From the NCBI RefSeq assembly GCF_020497125.1, contig NC_059079.1:51285114-51349113 (forward strand): DNA of 64,000 nucleotides, given 5' to 3'. This DNA is from Mauremys mutica. Lineage: Eukaryota > Chordata > Testudines > Geoemydidae. A model generated the notes under the pieces. That model saw only the letters and a list, made by a program, of their open reading frames with translations. It searched no databases and was not told where the DNA came from. The translations under genes were made by a program, and so were the position numbers. This document shows positions 11,673 to 23,768 of this stretch, piece by piece; positions within the stretch are counted from its first letter, which is position 1; each line of letters opens with the position of its first letter.

Positions 11673-11782
11673 AGTGCAGTGTGACCTTGTCCTTCCCTCC
11701 TACCCTCATCCACCATTCTTCCCTCCTCACCCACCCCTTCCGAGCTACCTTGGCAGTTATCCCCCTATTTGTGTGATGAATT

Positions 11783-11822
11783 AATAAAGAATGCATGACT
11801 TTGAAACAATAATGACTTTATT
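11783..11822. terminator. Facing polyadenylation signals in Harbinger copy 1
   Basis: AATAAA on the plus strand at 11783-11788 serves the Myb-like gene. TTTATT at 11817-11822 is AATAAA on the minus strand for the transposase. They lie about 30 bp apart between the two converging genes. Confidence 0.6.
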
Positions 11823-11923
11823 GTCTCTGCAAGAGGTGATCGAGCGGGGAGGGCAGTTGGCTTACAGGGAAGTAGAGTGAACCAAGGGGGTGGGTTTTCA
11901 TCAAGGAGAAACAAACAGAACTG

Positions 11924-13196
11924 TCACACCGTAACCTGGCCAGTCATGAAACTGGTTTTCATAGCTTCTCTGATGCGGAGCGCATCCTGCTGCACTCTTC
12001 TAATCACCCTGGTGCCTGGTAATCAGCAGCCAGGTGATTTGCCTCAACCTCCCACCCTGCCATAAACATCTCCCCCTTACTCTCACAGATATTGTGGAGC
12101 ACACAGCAAGCGGCAACAACAATTGGAATATTGGTTGTGCTGAGATCTAACCAAGTCAGTAAACTGTGCCAGTGTGCTTTTAAATGTCCAAAAACACATT
12201 CTACCACCATTCTGCGCTTGCTCATCCTATAGTTGAACAGCTCCTTACTACTGTCCAGGCTGCCTGTGTACGGCTTCATGAGCCATGGCATTAAGGGGTA
12301 GGCTGAGTCCCCAAGGATAACTATAGGCATTTCAATATCCCCAACAGTTACTTCCCAGACCAGAAAATAAATCCCTTCCTGCAGCTGTTCAAACAGACCA
12401 GAGTTCCTAAAGATGCGAGCATCATGCACCTTTCCCAGCCATCCCACATTGATGTCGGTGAAATGTCCCTTGTGATCCACTAGTGCTTGCAGCACCATTG
12501 AAAAATACCCCCTGGGATTTATATACTGGCTGCCAAGGTGGTTCGGTTCCAAGAGAGGGATATGTGTTCCGTCTATCGCCCCACCACAGTTAGGGAATCC
12601 CACTGCAGCAGAACCATCCACTATGACCTGCACATTTCCAAGAGCCAGTACCCTTTATGGCAGCAGTTCTTTGATTGCCTTTGCTACTTGGATCACAGCA
12701 GCCCCCACAGTAGATTTACCCACTCCAAATTGATTATTGACTGACAGGTAGCTGTCTGGCATTGCAAGCTTCTACAGGGCTCTTGCCACTCACTTCTCAA
12801 CTGTGAGGGCTGCTCTCATCTTGGTATTTTTGCATTTCAGGGCAGGGGAAAGCAAGTCACAAAGTTCCATGAAAGTGCCCTTACGCATGCGAAAGTTTCG
12901 CAGTCACTGGGAATCATCCCAGACCTGCAACACTATGCGGTCCCCCCCAGTCTGTGCTTGTTTCCTGGGCCCAGAATCAGCATTCCACAGCATGAACCTG
13001 CCCCATTACCATGATGTCCAAATTGCCAGGGCCCATGCTTGGAGAGAAGTCTGTGTCCATGTCCTCATCACTATCGTGATCGCGCAGTAGTCGCCTCCTC
13101 ACCTGCTTTTGCAGATTCTGGTTCTGCACATACTGCAGGATAATGTGTGAGGTGTTTACATGCTCACAACAGCAGTGGTGAGCTGAGGGGCTCCAT
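11924..13196 (-). pseudogene. HARBI1-like transposase of Harbinger copy 1
   Basis: DDE transposase related to HARBI1, read right to left. The start is set at 13196 by comparison with copies 2 and 3 (ATG GAG CCC); a stop follows 11 codons in. Recognisable parts are DSDEDMDTDFS, the FRMRKGTFMELCDLL helix region (about 12870), then [10 protein letters not shown] (first Asp), VILGDSAYPLMPWLM (second Asp) and RMVVECVFGHLKAHW (Glu) in the intact part at 12004-12633. TGA at 12790-12792 sits at the same codon as a stop in copy 3. Near 12012 a frameshift breaks the tail, which would otherwise end at 11924-11926. Not functional. Confidence 0.88.
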
Positions 13197-13795
13197 GCTT
13201 GCTGCGGTATGGAGTCTGAAGTAGAGCAGGAAAGCAGAGTTGCAGCAGAATCGGTGGATGACGACGGATGCCACAAGAATAGATATTTATACCGAATGGC
13301 GAGAGGACCTGTGAGGTGGATTCATGGCACCAGGAGAGCAGAGTTGCAGTGGAAGTGGTGGAGGATGACAGTTAGCAACATGCACATTTCCCGAGTACCT
13401 GGGAGCCCAGTGTCGGTGAGCTGAGCTGAGCGGGCTGCGTGCTTGCCATGGTATGGCATCTGCACGGAAAGAAGGCGCGAAACGATTGTCTGCCATTGCT
13501 TTCACGGAGGGAGGAGTGACTGACAACATGTACCCAAAACCACTTGTGACAATGTTTTTGCCCATTCAGGCACTGGGAGCTTAACACAGAATTCCAATGG
13601 ATGGTGGAGACTGTGGGAACTGTGGGATAGTTATCCACAGTGCACCTCTCCGTAAGTCGATGCTAGCCACGGTAGTGAGGACGCACTCCGCTGACTTAAT
13701 GTGCTTAGTGTGGACATATGCAGTCAACTGTATAAATTGATTTCTAAAAATCGACTTCTATAAAATCCACCTAATTTCATAGTGTAGACATAACC

Positions 13796-15189
13796 AAAGT
13801 TATAACGCTTAAGGGGACCAGCATAAATATTTTGGTTTGGGAAATTCTGTGCACAAAACAGACTGTTACTTGCATGCCATACTGCTAATTTATCATCCTT
13901 CATAGCATTTAATTTAAAAATGCCTGAGGTTATGATTTTGGCAGTATGCTATAGCTTGTCAAGTTCCAAAAAAATGACCTTTACCCAATGTGGGCAACAC
14001 TGCAATTAAAGTCAGCTAAAGGAACAATGAGCACTATATATATAAAAAAAATCACAATCTTTTAAAATTAAATCTAAATTACTGTGCTGGCAAGAAAATG
14101 CACTTCTAGTCATAAAATGTCAAAACAGTTTTAGGATTAGAACTTCATCTGTTCGTAGCAAAGACACATATTTTTAAAGATGTGATAATTAAAGATTTCA
14201 CTTATCTGCAGTCAACATCACCGGGAATATTTTTTGACAGATGGCTGAAATGTATACCCTTCATAATCACACATCTATGAGCCACATACTGTACCACTGC
14301 ACAGTCTCCAACTTACTACCAGTAAATACCTTCGGCTGGTTTGCAATCCCCAAGGGAACATTAAGAACATATGGGGTAAAAAGTGTATTGTCATAATTAA
14401 ATAATTGTTTTCTGAATAATTGTTGTTATAGCAAAATATATCCTCTTCATTGTGAGGAAAGATGAGTTTATAGTACATCATTTGAGTGGTCGAAATGCCT
14501 CATAATTAATTGGCATTAACTGACAAGAATATTGGCCTTTTCTGTACATTTTCCTCTTAATATACGTTACCTCTAGCAATGAAATTAAAGGGAGGATAGA
14601 AAGCTGTTTTAGATCTAATCATATTAAATACTTTGGACATGATATGAGGGACTGGAGACAACAGAAATAATAATTTAATATTGCTAAACTATGGTGTGCT
14701 GTTGTCATCCAGATTTTGTAATACCCAGCTTTGTAGAAATTGGTTACTAATTCCAAAATAATTTCCTTTTTGTTAATCTCCCTTTATACATGTCAGAAAG
14801 GCTATTTAATTAGACAATGATTATTTACTCTCTAAAATGGCAATTCTCCAGCACCACTATATATTGTACAATACCTATTTTTTTAGAAAATAAATATTAA
14901 CAAAAACAGGAAACTGATTGGGGGAGGCAGGAAGGAGAGAAGAGATCACTTTCTACAGGAATATTGTGTCAAATAGAAAAATATAGATTCAAAGTGCCTG
15001 AAGAACAAGCAGAAATGAACAAAAGATGATTAAGTTAAGTTTTTTAATGGGTCATAGGTACTAGATGGGACTTTCAAATAGGTGTCTAATTCCCACTGAG
15101 TTTCAGTAGGACTTCAGATTACCCAAAGGCACTTTTGAGAGTCCCAGCTAGTGTCAGATGATTAGAGGAGGGGATGGAATAGGGGACTT
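13796..15189. other. Non-genic AT-rich stretch with one palindromic repeat
   Basis: No gene seen. 15067-15145 is an imperfect hairpin: GGGACTTTCAAATAGGTG on the left pairs with CACTTTTGAGAGTCCC on the right. It resembles an old palindromic interspersed repeat common in sauropsids (recognised from memory). Confidence 0.5.
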
Positions 15190-16064
15190 TTCACAAAGTA
15201 TAACCCCAATTATACATACAATATGATGGGGGCTAATTTAGCTACAACGAGTCAGGAAAAAGATCTTGGGGTCATCGTGGATAGTTTTCTGAAGATGTCT
15301 ACGCAGTGTGCAGAAGCGGTCAAAAAAGCAAACAGGATGTTAGGAATCATTAAAAAGGGGATAAAGAATAAGACTGAGAATATATTATTGCCTTTATATA
15401 AATCCATGGTACGCCCACATCTTGAATACTGTGTACAGATGTGGTCTCCTCACCTCAAAAAAGATATTCTAGCACTAGAAAAGGTTCAGAAAAGGGCAAC
15501 TAAAATGATTAGGGGTTTGGAGAGGGTCCCATATGAGGAAAGATTAAAGAGGCTAGGACTCTTCAGCCTGGAAAAGAGGAGACTAAGGGGGGATATGATA
15601 GAGGTATATAAAATCATGAGTGATGTTGAGAAAGTGGATAAGGAAAAGTTATTTACTTATTCCCATAATACAAGAACTAGGAGTCACCAAATGAAATTAA
15701 TAGGCAGCAGGTTTAAAACAAATAAAAGGAAGTTCTTCTTCACGCAGCGCACAGTCAACTTGTGGAACTCCTTACCTGAGGAGGTTGTAAAGGCTAGGAC
15801 TATAACAGTGTTTAAAAGAGAACTGGATAAATTCATGGTGATTAAGTCCATAAATGGCTATTAGCCAGAATGGGGAAAGAATGGTGTCCCTAGCCTCTGT
15901 TTGTCAGAGGATGGAGATGGATGGCAGGAGAGAGATCACTTGATAAATACCTGTTAGGTTCACTCCCTCTGGGACACCTGGCATTGGCCACTGTCGGTAG
16001 ACAGATACTGGGCTAGATGGACCTTTGGTCTGACCCGGTACGGCCGTTCTTATGTTCTTATGTT
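15190..16064 (+). mobile_element. CR1 LINE, 5'-truncated 3' end
   Basis: Starts within ORF2 and runs to a CR1-type 3' end: GGACCTTTGGTCTGACCCGG followed by the tandem octamer TTCTTATGTTCTTATGTT ending at about 16064. Nearly the same sequence recurs in the CR1 copy at 40500-42112, which extends further upstream. Confidence 0.93.
15223..15864 (+). pseudogene. CR1 ORF2 C-terminal fragment
   Basis: An uninterrupted 213-codon frame, the part of the CR1 ORF2 protein downstream of the RT catalytic core. Family-typical motifs are [31 protein letters not shown] and [11 protein letters not shown]. The RT active site and the N-terminal endonuclease are missing because of 5' truncation, so this is a dead fragment despite the open frame. 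The ATG at 15223 is incidental. Confidence 0.92.
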
Positions 16065-16531
16065 AAGTAACCTGAAACCAGTCCAAAACTCAGCCCAGGT
16101 TCACCAAACATGTAATGCACACCTGTAAACCAAAATGGATCCAACTTGCAACTTTGGAATATGCCATCCCTCCCTTCGGGGTTCCCCTTTTCACAAGGTT
16201 GAGGACTTTCAGACCCCTCTCTCTTTTGAGTGTGGGGCTTTGTGACTTGCAATTCTCCATGGGCATCCAATAGCTTTCACAATTACCTCATTCTGGGGTC
16301 CACCATTAACCATTACAGCAGTAATGGGACTCATTGGAGCTTTGGAATATTGTTGCTACCAAATGTGGGACAATTAGCATGCTACTCTAAAGAGATTTCT
16401 TTAATAGAAGTAGACTTTTCTTGAGGGATCTGTCCAATCCTGTTGTAGAAGGAACATGCAGGCAGCTGATGAGGCTGTAGATGAGAAGAGCAAAGTTATC
16501 TGCCTCTCAGGGATCAAATTTTCTAAAAGTA

Positions 16532-16676
16532 ACTAGTGATATTGGAAGCCTCCATCTTGTGTGCCCAATGGGAGATTTTTTGAGAGTGTGGGTGCTCAGC
16601 ACTTTCTGGAAATAAGGCCCCATAAGTGTTTCTCAAGTTGGGCACCCTAAAATGGAGTCTACCAAAATTAACTAGT
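16532..16676. repeat. Palindromic interspersed repeat
   Basis: The left arm (16532-16568, ACTAGTGATATTGGAAGCC...GTGCCCAA) and the right arm (16638-16676, TTGGGCACCC...TTAACTAGT) are imperfect reverse complements around a 69-bp loop that contains GGGTGCTCAGCAC. No target duplication was identified. Confidence 0.6.
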
Positions 16677-16984
16677 CAGGCCCTATTTCTGGGCAGAGGT
16701 GACTACAGCTACCTATGCCTTCAAAGATCTCAATAGCACTAGAAAGGAGGATAGATCGTTCCTTTAGGGATCCAGTGAGAAGTGTTATGGTGTGGAGTGG
16801 AGCTCATGAGAAATTTGGGAGTTTTTATGGAGTTTGGCTTTGAGATTTTGTTGTTTGTTGAATCTGAAATTCAAAGCAAAATACAGAGGATGTAGGCCCC
16901 AGGTGAACCAAAACTAGAAATAGAGCCTCATGCAAACAAAAAAGAAACAGCTTTGCTTCTGGGTCCTAATTCCTGGTCCTACAA

Positions 16985-17120
16985 TTGACCCACTCTATGA
17001 TCATGAGCAACTTAACTCCCCTCTGAACCGCATTTTCCCCTTCAGTAAAATGTGTAGCAAGATTTATCTTCCTCGCATGGGCGTTGCAAGGCTTAAATAG
17101 CAGATGTTTGTAAAGCACCT
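16985..17120 (+). repeat. MIR-like SINE relic
   Basis: The order of segments follows MIR: GAGCAACTTAACTCCCCTCTG, CATTTTCCCCTTCAGTAAAATG, ATTTATCTTCCTCGCATGGG, GTTGCAAGGCTTAAATAG, TTTGTAAAGCACC. Divergence is high; identification is by memory of the consensus. Confidence 0.65.
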
Positions 17121-17224
17121 CCAGAACCTCTGGAAAAACATTACACTTTGGTAGAGTCTATTATTAACCGATATTATGCATAGGTTGTTGAGGGACACAT
17201 GTTCACAGCCGAGGAATGAATCCA

Positions 17225-17485
17225 TTGATATTTATATACAGTAGCACCTAGATGCCCAAACCAAGAATAGTGATGTGATAGGTGTTGTACAAAACATGGG
17301 GAGAGATTGTCTCTGCCCCAAGAGAGATTACTTTCTTAGTAGCTGAGCCAGGCATAGAGGGGGAGGTTAAACTGAGTCACAGACATGTGAAACACCACCG
17401 AGCAGGTTAGGGGCAGAGCCAGGAATGGTATCTTCCTCCCCTGAGTATTAATCAAGTGTCCTGTACACTAGACTATATTATCACC
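17225..17485 (+). repeat. Ancient sauropsid interspersed repeat
   Basis: Contains TACAGTAGCACCTAGATGCC, GGTGTTGTACAAAACATGG, TCTCTGCCCCAAGAGA and GGGGCAGAGCCAGGAATGG in that order. This is a familiar old repeat in turtle and bird DNA, with a MIR/core-SINE-like tail. Class not certain. Confidence 0.5.
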
Positions 17486-18521
17486 CCCAGGCTCCATAGC
17501 TGATATTAGCCTATTAAGGAATTTCTCATTAAGCAAGTATTGTATATTGTCTAACAGCACACAGTGACTATATTACACACACAGTGGTGTTATATATTTC
17601 TGCATACTATAGATAGGTGATATTTATCATTATCTCGAACAGTCCCTTATTAGATACAGCAGTCTTGAGTTACGGTGAACATGAAGAATGAAGGATGTGT
17701 ATATTGTTACTTTCATGTGTGCAGAAGATCCATAACTCATGAGCCTCGCCTCAGAGAATTATGAAGGTCTATATTCACATCTGGGGAAACAAATGCAGCC
17801 TTCACAGGTGGGCTATTTTATTCATTCTCTGAGGATTCATTGTAGTTTACTTTACAATAAACTGTTACTATACACATTTGGGTCCTGTCTTACAAGAAAG
17901 ATGATAACGGGGAATACTCCAAGTTAAAATATTATCAGATCGTTCAGCACATTCTATACAAGAGAAGCATGAGGATTGCTTCCGCACCCCCTTATTTTGG
18001 ACAATAATTTTACTATGTACCAAACTAATTTCTATTTAAATTGTCCTCTGAATGCAATTTGTAGACCAAGTTCAGTCTCAGTAAAAAATTCCACACTCCC
18101 AAAGTTGTTGATGATACATAGACAGTGGGATCAGTAAGGCTCTTAAGACCCATTTTAGTTTTTCCAGCATGCATCACGACAATATCCATTTTATTTCTTC
18201 CAGATCTGAAATTGAAAGAATCATTATTTGGTTTTTTTAAAGCTACCTTTGTTTTTACAAACAAAAGTATAAAGCATGTTTCCAATAGGTGCGGTGAAAT
18301 TATTTATCCAACAGTATTTCAGAGGTAGATGTCATTACTTGCTCCTGTCATATAATCAAGATATATATTCTTAGATTCCTTAGGGTGGGGAAGCTTTCCC
18401 ATTTCAAACTATGCCAAGGACTTTGACATCATTAATAGAAACAAGTTGAAAGAGGTCTATGTGCAATTTTTATTCTTCTGGAAGAACTTAAATTTCTAAC
18501 ATTTTTCTTAAAGCAGAATGA

Positions 18522-19345
18522 TTTATAGATTCACAGATTTTAAAGCCAGAAGAGACTATTAGACTTCATGTATACCCCACACCATTAAATTTCACCCGGT
18601 TACCCTGAATTGAGACCAATAACTCGTGTTTGGCCAAAGCCTATCTTCCAGAACACAATCCTGTCTTGATTCGAAGCTATCAAGAGATGAAGAATCTACC
18701 ACTTCTCTTAGCAAATCCAGTGGTTAAACCACCCTTACTTTAAAAATTGTGACTAATTTCTAATTTAAAAGTGTCTGGCTTCAGCTTTCATTCATAGATT
18801 CCTGTTATGCCTTTCTTCACTAGATCAAGAGTCCTTTAGTACCTGGTATTTCTCCTTGTGAAGGCACTTATGTGCTGTAATCAAGTCAACTCTCAGTCAT
18901 CTTTTTTATAAGATAAACAGACAATGTTTTGCATCTGTCACTGTAGATCATTTTCTCCAGCCCTTGAATCATTTTTATGGCTCTTTGCTGCAGCCTCTCC
19001 ATTTTTAACCTCCTTTTAAAATGCAGTCCCCAGAACTGTATGCAGTATTCTACTGTCAGACTCACCAATGTTATATACAGAAGTAAAATCACCTCCCTAC
19101 TCCCCATCTATACATTTAAGAATCAAAATATACTGTAGCTTGTTGCAATAGCATCACACCTGGAAGCTCCTGTTGAGTTGCTTGTCTATTTCGGCCCCCC
19201 AAATCCTTTCTGAGTCATTGCTTTCCATCATAAAGTTCTCCATTCTATAGGTAGGGCCTGAATTCCTTGTTCCTAGAAGTATAATTTTGCATTTAGCTGC
19301 ACAAATTTTGTTTGAATGGGCCCTAGTTTCATCTCTTATCACGAA
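18522..19345 (-). mobile_element. CR1 LINE fragment, minus strand
   Basis: The 3' end lies on the left (ATAGATTCACAGATTTTAAAGCC, the CR1 tail in reverse). The coding part follows rightward: on the minus strand 18886-19107 gives VEYCIQFWGLHFKRRLKMER and RAIKMIQGLEKMI, the same segment as LEYC...[10 protein letters not shown] in the other CR1 copies. It is older than the copy at 15190 by sequence divergence. Confidence 0.85.
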
Positions 19346-19928
19346 TATAATAGGTTTCTAAAATAAACCTTTAAATGGCCAGGTACTGATCTTTGTGATT
19401 TTTCAGACTTCATGAATTTAAAGCTACTCTTAACCCGTGTATTGTTGGCTGTACTACCGGTACCTCTGGAAAAGGTAACAATGTCCTGCCTTAAAATGAA
19501 ACAGATAATAAAAGAATACATAAAATTGATATAGTGATACCTGTTTTATTTTATGTTTTGCCATGTGAGGGGTGAGATGACAAAATATATATCCCCAGCT
19601 GTATTGTGTTACTGTGTCTGCACTAGAAAAAAATCTTGATAATTTATAGGCTACAATACATCTATAATGAATAGAGCCCTCAAACTATGCTGTGTATGTC
19701 AGGCTTCAACCAAAGCAAATGCAACATACAGAGGAAGGATTAGCATTTTCTTATTTTCTGTTATGAGCAGCATCTCATGAGTAGCATTCATGGTATGGTT
19801 TACAAGCCAAATATTTCACAGTAAGTCCAGAGTGAGATTCAGGATGGACGTGAAGGGAATTCACTGCATCATCATTAACCCTTATGCCACTAAGAGCATT
19901 TACAGACCCCTGTGTGGCAAGAATCACG
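19346..19928. other. Non-genic AT-rich stretch
   Basis: No gene or recognised repeat seen. Confidence 0.5.
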
Positions 19929-20048
19929 GGTGCTGGAATAATTTTTACAGTGATGGTGCTGAGAGCCATTGAACCAAACTGTAAACCATATGTATGATAG
20001 AAACCACTTTAAGCCAGTAGGTGCGGCAGCACCCCTAGTTCCAGCACC
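19929..20048. mobile_element. Short MITE-like repeat, copy A
   Basis: 120 bp bounded by inverted GGTGCTGGAA (left) and TTCCAGCACC (right). The interior GAGAGCCATTGAACCAAACT and the TGTATGATAGAAACCACTT region recur at 58065-58191. No clear target duplication, so the superfamily is open. Confidence 0.65.
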
Positions 20049-21137
20049 AACAGCAAGAATATTTATTTTGGGACAATGATATTTGGAGCTTTATTAAAAT
20101 ATGTACCTTTTAATATGCCCTAGCCAAATTATGCACTTGAAGTGCCAGAGTGGAGAATCAGCCTTAACAATGACTTTGCTAACTGTGTTAATAAAACTAT
20201 TACAAATTATTAATATTTTTCCGAAATGTGAGTGTTGCAACCATGCACGTCAGGGTGCCCAACCTCGCAGTGTTAATTGGGAGTTTGTAGGTAATCAATA
20301 TAATTAATACATCAGGCAATGCTCTGTATTCCTTCCTCTCCACTAACTTCCCGCCCCAAACACCACAAAGAATAGTTATTTTTCACAGTTATCCAACTCT
20401 TAAGATAAATGATACCACTTCTGCATTGCTTTAATGTGTGTATTTGTAAAAAGAAATAATCTTAATGACTGGTAATGTCTCCTTGCTTTTTAAAAATCAA
20501 TAACTTGTTACTAAAGAGAGAAAACAGAAACATTTACATTTCCAGCCAAGCATGAGCCAAGAAAAGCATCAATTTAGGTTACTGGTGACTGTACATGAAT
20601 TATAATAAATGCTGAAACATTCTGGATTTTATAAAAATCTCGTTTAAGCAATTTTTCTAGTCCTGATGGGATTGTCCAAGAAATTCATTCATTGTAATGG
20701 ATTTTCAGTTAATGGCCAGCAAGAATTGAAAACTCAGCTATGTTTTCATTATTTTCTGCAGAATCTAAATTTATGCTTTGGTTTATTTAACTGGTAAACC
20801 ATTACAAAACCGTAGTCATTCGGTTTTCAAAACAGAATGTCAAGAAACAATTAGTAGTGATGCTAGATGTAGCTTTGAGTAGTGAGTCTATATCTTCATG
20901 TGTTTCCTCCTGCTTTTCATTCTTCTATTAAAACACTCTTGTAGAAAAGCATTTAGAAAAGAATAATTGAGAATGGCACATTTTGGTACAGGAAAAATAC
21001 AGCAAGAACAATTATTAGTACACATTGTATAGTATGGTAATTTCCTATTATATTTGCTGTTGTCTAGTAATTTATGCTCCAGAAGTTTTTTGTTGGTTGG
21101 TTTTTGTTTTGTTTTAAATTAAATATCATAAAAGGGT
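20049..21137. other. Non-genic AT-rich, repeat-poor stretch
   Basis: No gene and no recognised mobile element; one of the two longest repeat-poor blocks in the window. Confidence 0.5.
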
Positions 21138-21890
21138 TGTTCGGGGAGATGTCGGCAAACCAGTAAAGTGCCTGAAACCATTACTGCATATTTTTAAAAG
21201 CAGCCGAATCAGCAGGCCATAAAGCGGCCATGCAGCAGCCTCAACTTGACCAAAGCAGGAGAGGAGGGGGTTTTGGGTGCCACAGAAAGGGCAGCTTGAC
21301 CCCGCATCCTTCCTGATAAGAATTGTGTTAAAGTTGCTAATACATGCATTTTAGAAGAGCAGGATGTGCCCCCAAGAATGTCTATTTGGGCCTCAAGGCT
21401 GCAAATGCTGGAAAAACCCACACCTGGTTAATCAATAATCAGAAAGAACCTCTTGCTTGACCATTGAAACTGCTTGCTTAACAAGCTTTCTTTAAGGGAC
21501 ATGTCATTCTATTACTAATGTATAAATAAGGGGAAAAGTTTGAGGTAGTTGGATTCTTCTGGACTCTCCCTCTGGATACATCTTGCAGTCCCCACTGACA
21601 GATGAAAGATTTGGCCACTGGAAGCCTGCTGCTGTGCCACTTGAGACCACACTCAGCTTTGGTAATTATCAAGGGTTGGGGATGTTTTAGTAACTGGCTG
21701 CGGACGTGTGTAAGTGCTTGAGACTAAGTAAAGTTTAGCTTTAAGTGAAAGCACTCTTGTGTTGTCCTGTTTGTGCCAGCCATCTATCAGTCTGACGGCT
21801 ATCAGTCTCTCCTCTGATTTATTTCCTGACACCATCTTGCACAGAGTAAAAGTTACCAAGAGCTTTGGGTTGAAAGAACCCTGGGTAACA
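21138..21890 (+). repeat. Solo LTR-like sequence
   Basis: 753 bp from TGTTCGGGGAG to GGGTAACA, ends that form inverted TGTT/AACA. Flanking tetramers are GGGT and GGGC, a near-match for a 4-bp duplication. A TATA-like TATAAATAAGGGG lies at about 21521, and the AGTAAA-to-TTGTGTTGTCC segment at 21727-21768 is plausible as a polyadenylation region. No internal retroviral genes flank it, which fits a solo LTR. Old endogenous-retrovirus type; family not known. Confidence 0.6.
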
Positions 21891-21989
21891 GGGCCAGGAT
21901 CAATAACAGGAATACTTTCTTCTCCTTAATTTTTCTCCTGCTAGAACTGTGGAAAGGAAGGAAAGCAAATCACCTTGAGGTATCGTGAT

Positions 21990-22778
21990 AGTTTGAATGA
22001 CACATCACATTTCAGGGCAACTGCACCTTTATTCCCTCTTTGTTGTCCCTCGAGGGCACCCACCTTCAGGCTCCAAGCTTTTCAACCATCACCTCTCTTG
22101 GGCAGAGACCTGTCTCTCTCTCCCTCCTGACCAGGGTTTTTCCAGACTGCACCATTCCCTGTCTATTACTGAGATACCTCCAGCAAACCAGACAACCTAC
22201 AAGGCCAACCTCTGTGCTTTGCTTTTTCCTCCAGAGGTTATGGAAGGCATAATTGCCTGCCCTGCAGTTATAGGTTACCACACAGCTCTTTATAAGAAAG
22301 CATATTTATTCTTAAAGTGAAAGAATTAGAGAAAACACTAAAAGAAGATCCTTCTTGCATGTTACAAAGCCTATCAGAGGTACCCACCCTCAACTCCAGC
22401 CTCAGACTGTGGTAGATGTTAGTCCTTCATAACCCACAACTGTTTTTTTCCTATGGTTACCAGTTCATAACAGTCTCAGAATCAGAACCACCACGAATAC
22501 TCAAGTCTTTTATACGGCTTGAGACTTTGATCTCGGCCTCATGTAACAAATGACCAGCAGACTAGGTTCCCCTCTTCAGGGCACAGCTTCAAAGGGCTAG
22601 ATTTTTGCATAACCAGAGGTGAGGAATTTGCATTCTCCTCCCCTAGATATTTCTCCAGGAAAACCATTTAACACTCTGTTCCAGAAGTCCATCCTTATCT
22701 GGCACATTCTTCAGTATAGTCCTTTGAAGCCCCATCTCTCACATCTGGGACCTCTTCCCCCTCACCCTAGAGGGGACA
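21990..22778 (-). repeat. Probable solo LTR on the minus strand
   Basis: The right edge reads TGTCCCCTCTAGGG on the minus strand (start 22778). Within it, the minus strand has a TATA box CGTATAAAAGACTTG (about 22505-22520) and, 200 bp downstream, AATAAA (about 22305-22312), the layout of U3 promoter and polyadenylation signal. The left boundary is uncertain and no target duplication was found. Confidence 0.4.
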
Positions 22779-23396
22779 TACAATCCTGACCCATAAAACA
22801 GAAATCATTAATTTAATACCCTGGACTCCAAAGATTCTTAAACTTAATTCAGTAATGTCTCCCAAGGATATGGCAAGGAAATTGGCATATACCCTTTATC
22901 AGACAATGGTAATGGATTTCAAAATTTGTGTGAAGGGAAGTTCAAGAAATTTAAGCCAGAGAAAGGTAGGGGTAATGAATAAGTTATAGATATTTTAAAA
23001 AGTATAGGGAGGGATTTTCCTAAGCATTTCAGCCTTGGCATAGCAAGGCTCCCAGTGTGGACAGCTGGAAAAATACCAGATTATAATGGAAGAATTGTGT
23101 CAATTCTATGTGCTTTTGAAATGTCCATCCACCTTCTCAATTACTAGTAAAGGTAATGCATGACATTTTGAAAGATAAACATTTCATTTGAAGGAGAGAG
23201 AGTAGCTACTCAAAGTTAAGTTCCCCCAAGCCAAGGGCTCATCAGACTGACATTGTTAAAGCATATCAGTTTCATAGCCAACAGTACACAAGGGAGTGAT
23301 GTGGCCAGCATCAGATCCAACTGCCTTTGACTGCCCTAACCTAATGAATTAGGTACCCATTTTGCATTTGAGTGAACTGCAGGTGGCCTTTCAGAA
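22779..23396. other. Non-genic stretch
   Basis: No gene or recognised repeat seen between the minus-strand LTR-like sequence and Harbinger copy 2. Confidence 0.5.
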
Positions 23397-23768
23397 TGAG
23401 GGTACGTCTACACTACGGGATTACTCCGATTTTACATAAACCAGTTTAGCAAAACAGATTGTATAAAATCGAGTGCGCGCGGCCACACTAAACACATTAA
23501 ATCGGTGGTGTGCATCCACGGTCCGAGGCTAGCGTCGATTTCTGGAGCGTTGCACTGTGGGTAGCTATCCCGTAGCTATCCCATAGTTCCCGCAGCCTCC
23601 CCCGCCCCTTGGAATTTCTGGGTTGAGAGGCCAGTGCCTGATGGGGCAAAAATCATTGTCGCGGGTGGTTCTGGGTACAGCCTCACCCCTCCCTCCCTGA
23701 AAGCAGCAGACAACCGTTTCGTGCCTTTTTTGCTTGGTGAACTGTGCAGACACCATAACACAGCAAGC

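Larger units (their letters stand above)
9802..13795 (+). mobile_element. PIF/Harbinger transposon, copy 1 (oldest)
   Basis: 3994 bp. Left end GCCCTGGTCTACACTACGA (9802). The right end, reverse-complemented, reads GGTTATGTCTACACTATGA, so the ends are imperfect inverted repeats sharing GTCTACACTA. The flanking triplets are TTA (9799-9801) and AAA (13796-13798), an imperfect match to a 3-bp Harbinger target duplication. A Myb/SANT-like gene is on the plus strand and a transposase on the minus strand, facing each other. Both carry several stops and frameshifts, more than in the other two copies. It is in the opposite orientation to copies 2 and 3. Confidence 0.9.
16065..18521. other. Non-genic stretch with old SINE-like and palindromic repeats
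   Basis: No gene seen. Contains a palindromic repeat (16532-16676), a MIR-like relic (16985-17120) and another ancient repeat (17225-17485), listed separately. The short open frames elsewhere lack domains. Confidence 0.55.
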
